64,000 bases of DNA. Origin: Microlunatus soli (GTDB lineage: Bacteria > Actinomycetota > Actinomycetes > Propionibacteriales > Propionibacteriaceae). The position numbers and the translations under genes were made by a program. Position 1 is the stretch's first letter. Every line of letters begins with the position of its first letter. The notes below the pieces were generated by a model. That model was given only the letters and a program-made list of their open reading frames with translations. It was not told the DNA's origin and ran no database searches. The stretch spans positions 1,364,001 to 1,428,000 of the forward strand of contig NZ_LT629772.1 of NCBI RefSeq assembly GCF_900105385.1. Direction: 5' to 3'. Shown here in pieces: positions 63,479 to 64,000 of this stretch.

Positions 63479-63988
63479 ATGTCTGAGAACACCTCTACCG
63501 AGACGATCTGGCTGACTCAGGACGCTTACGACAAGCTGGCGGCCGACCTGGATCATCTGACCGGTGCGGGTCGAACCGAGGTGGCCGCGAAGATCGCGGC
63601 CGCTCGTGAAGAGGGTGACCTGCGCGAGAACGGCGGCTACCACGCTGCCCGCGAGGAGCAGGGCCAGCAGGAGGCGCGGATCCGTCAGCTGACCGACATG
63701 CTGCGGCGGGCCAAGGTCGGTGAGGCGCCGGCCAACTCCGATGAGGTCGCTCCCGGTATGGAGGTCACGATCGCCTTCTTCGGCGATGAGTCCGATACCG
63801 AGACGTTCCTGCTCGGTTCCCGCGAGATGCTCGGAATGGACGACAGCAAGGCCAGCGTCTACAGCCCGCAATCCCCGCTGGGCGCGGCCATCCTCGGCAA
63901 GCAGCCGGGCGACGAGGTCAGCTACGACGCCCCGAACGGCAAGCCGATCAGCGTCACCATCATCAAGGTCCAGCCCTACCAGTCCTGA
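63479..63988 (+). CDS. greA: transcription elongation factor GreA
   Basis: GreA rescues backtracked RNA polymerase by stimulating transcript cleavage. The 169-residue protein has an N-terminal coiled coil with acidic tip residues in EEGDLRENGGYHAAREEQ and a C-terminal FKBP-like domain (MEVTIAFFGDESDTETFLLG, SPLGAAILGKQPGDEVSYDAPNG). It starts at ATG 63479, apparently leaderless. It belongs to the conserved greA-DUF4307-mca neighbourhood but is separated from DUF4307 by about 3.1 kb here. Confidence 0.96.
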   Translation: MSENTSTETIWLTQDAYDKLAADLDHLTGAGRTEVAAKIAAAREEGDLRENGGYHAAREEQGQQEARIRQLTDMLRRAKVGEAPANSDEVAPGMEVTIAFFGDESDTETFLLGSREMLGMDDSKASVYSPQSPLGAAILGKQPGDEVSYDAPNGKPISVTIIKVQPYQS

Positions 63989-64000
63989 CCCTGGTCCTGA

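Overview
The window is high-GC DNA from an actinobacterium. The evidence is a mycothiol S-conjugate amidase (mca) in its usual neighbourhood (a DUF4307-type gene, a short membrane protein gene, greA), many GTG starts, Tat-type lipoprotein signals on the binding proteins, and several apparently leaderless genes. A soil member of the Propionibacteriaceae (Microlunatus-like) would fit, but that is inference. No tRNA, rRNA, CRISPR, phage or intact transposon was seen.

Most of the window (1-58.6 kb) is a carbohydrate-catabolism island made of consecutive, often divergent operons. (1) 1-772, minus: a hydroxypyruvate-isomerase-like gene (cut by the window edge), preceded by what looks like a collapsed reductase gene. 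(2) 997-12002, plus: a complete family-5 (Dpp/Opp-type) importer with a fused double ATPase, bracketed by two GH42-type glycosidases and followed by a GntR regulator. (3) 20945-12033, minus: binding protein, two CUT1 permeases, a second paralogous binding protein, a large unusual glycosidase-like protein, an enolase-superfamily enzyme and a GlcG/HbpS-like protein. (4) 21371-27484, plus: a second enolase-superfamily enzyme, a Rieske protein, two amidohydrolases (the first without its metal ligands) and a glycosidase-like protein. A related glycosidase-like gene follows on the minus strand, then malate synthase G, so the island may feed glyoxylate into central metabolism. (5) 40465-33735, minus: another CUT1 importer with a GH2 glycosidase and an NPCBM protein, divergent from a ROK regulator. 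(6) 41862-43712: dihydroxy-acid dehydratase. (7) 44161-48119: a glycerol-3-phosphate-type CUT1 importer with a HAD phosphatase. (8) 48183-53393: sulfatase, APC transporter, AraC regulator and a PhyH dioxygenase. (9) 55015-58648: three genes matching the oxidative L-fucose route with a divergent FadR-type regulator. None of the three CUT1 systems has an ATPase gene here, so a shared MsiK-type ATPase elsewhere is likely.

The right end (58.6-64 kb) is a core block: short membrane protein, mca, DUF4307-type protein and greA. A Tat-exported phospholipase C and two SMR exporter genes sit between DUF4307 and greA. The SMR pair is preceded by a sequence matching the guanidine-III (ykkC-III) riboswitch.

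The most unusual non-coding features are two abutting foldback elements of about 160 bp each (27548-27870), both long near-perfect hairpins; a 51-bp-period direct repeat (54699-54945); a triple CCATGATC arrangement before the phospholipase gene (60544-60594); and a set of six genes with a -10-like hexamer exactly six bases before the start codon.
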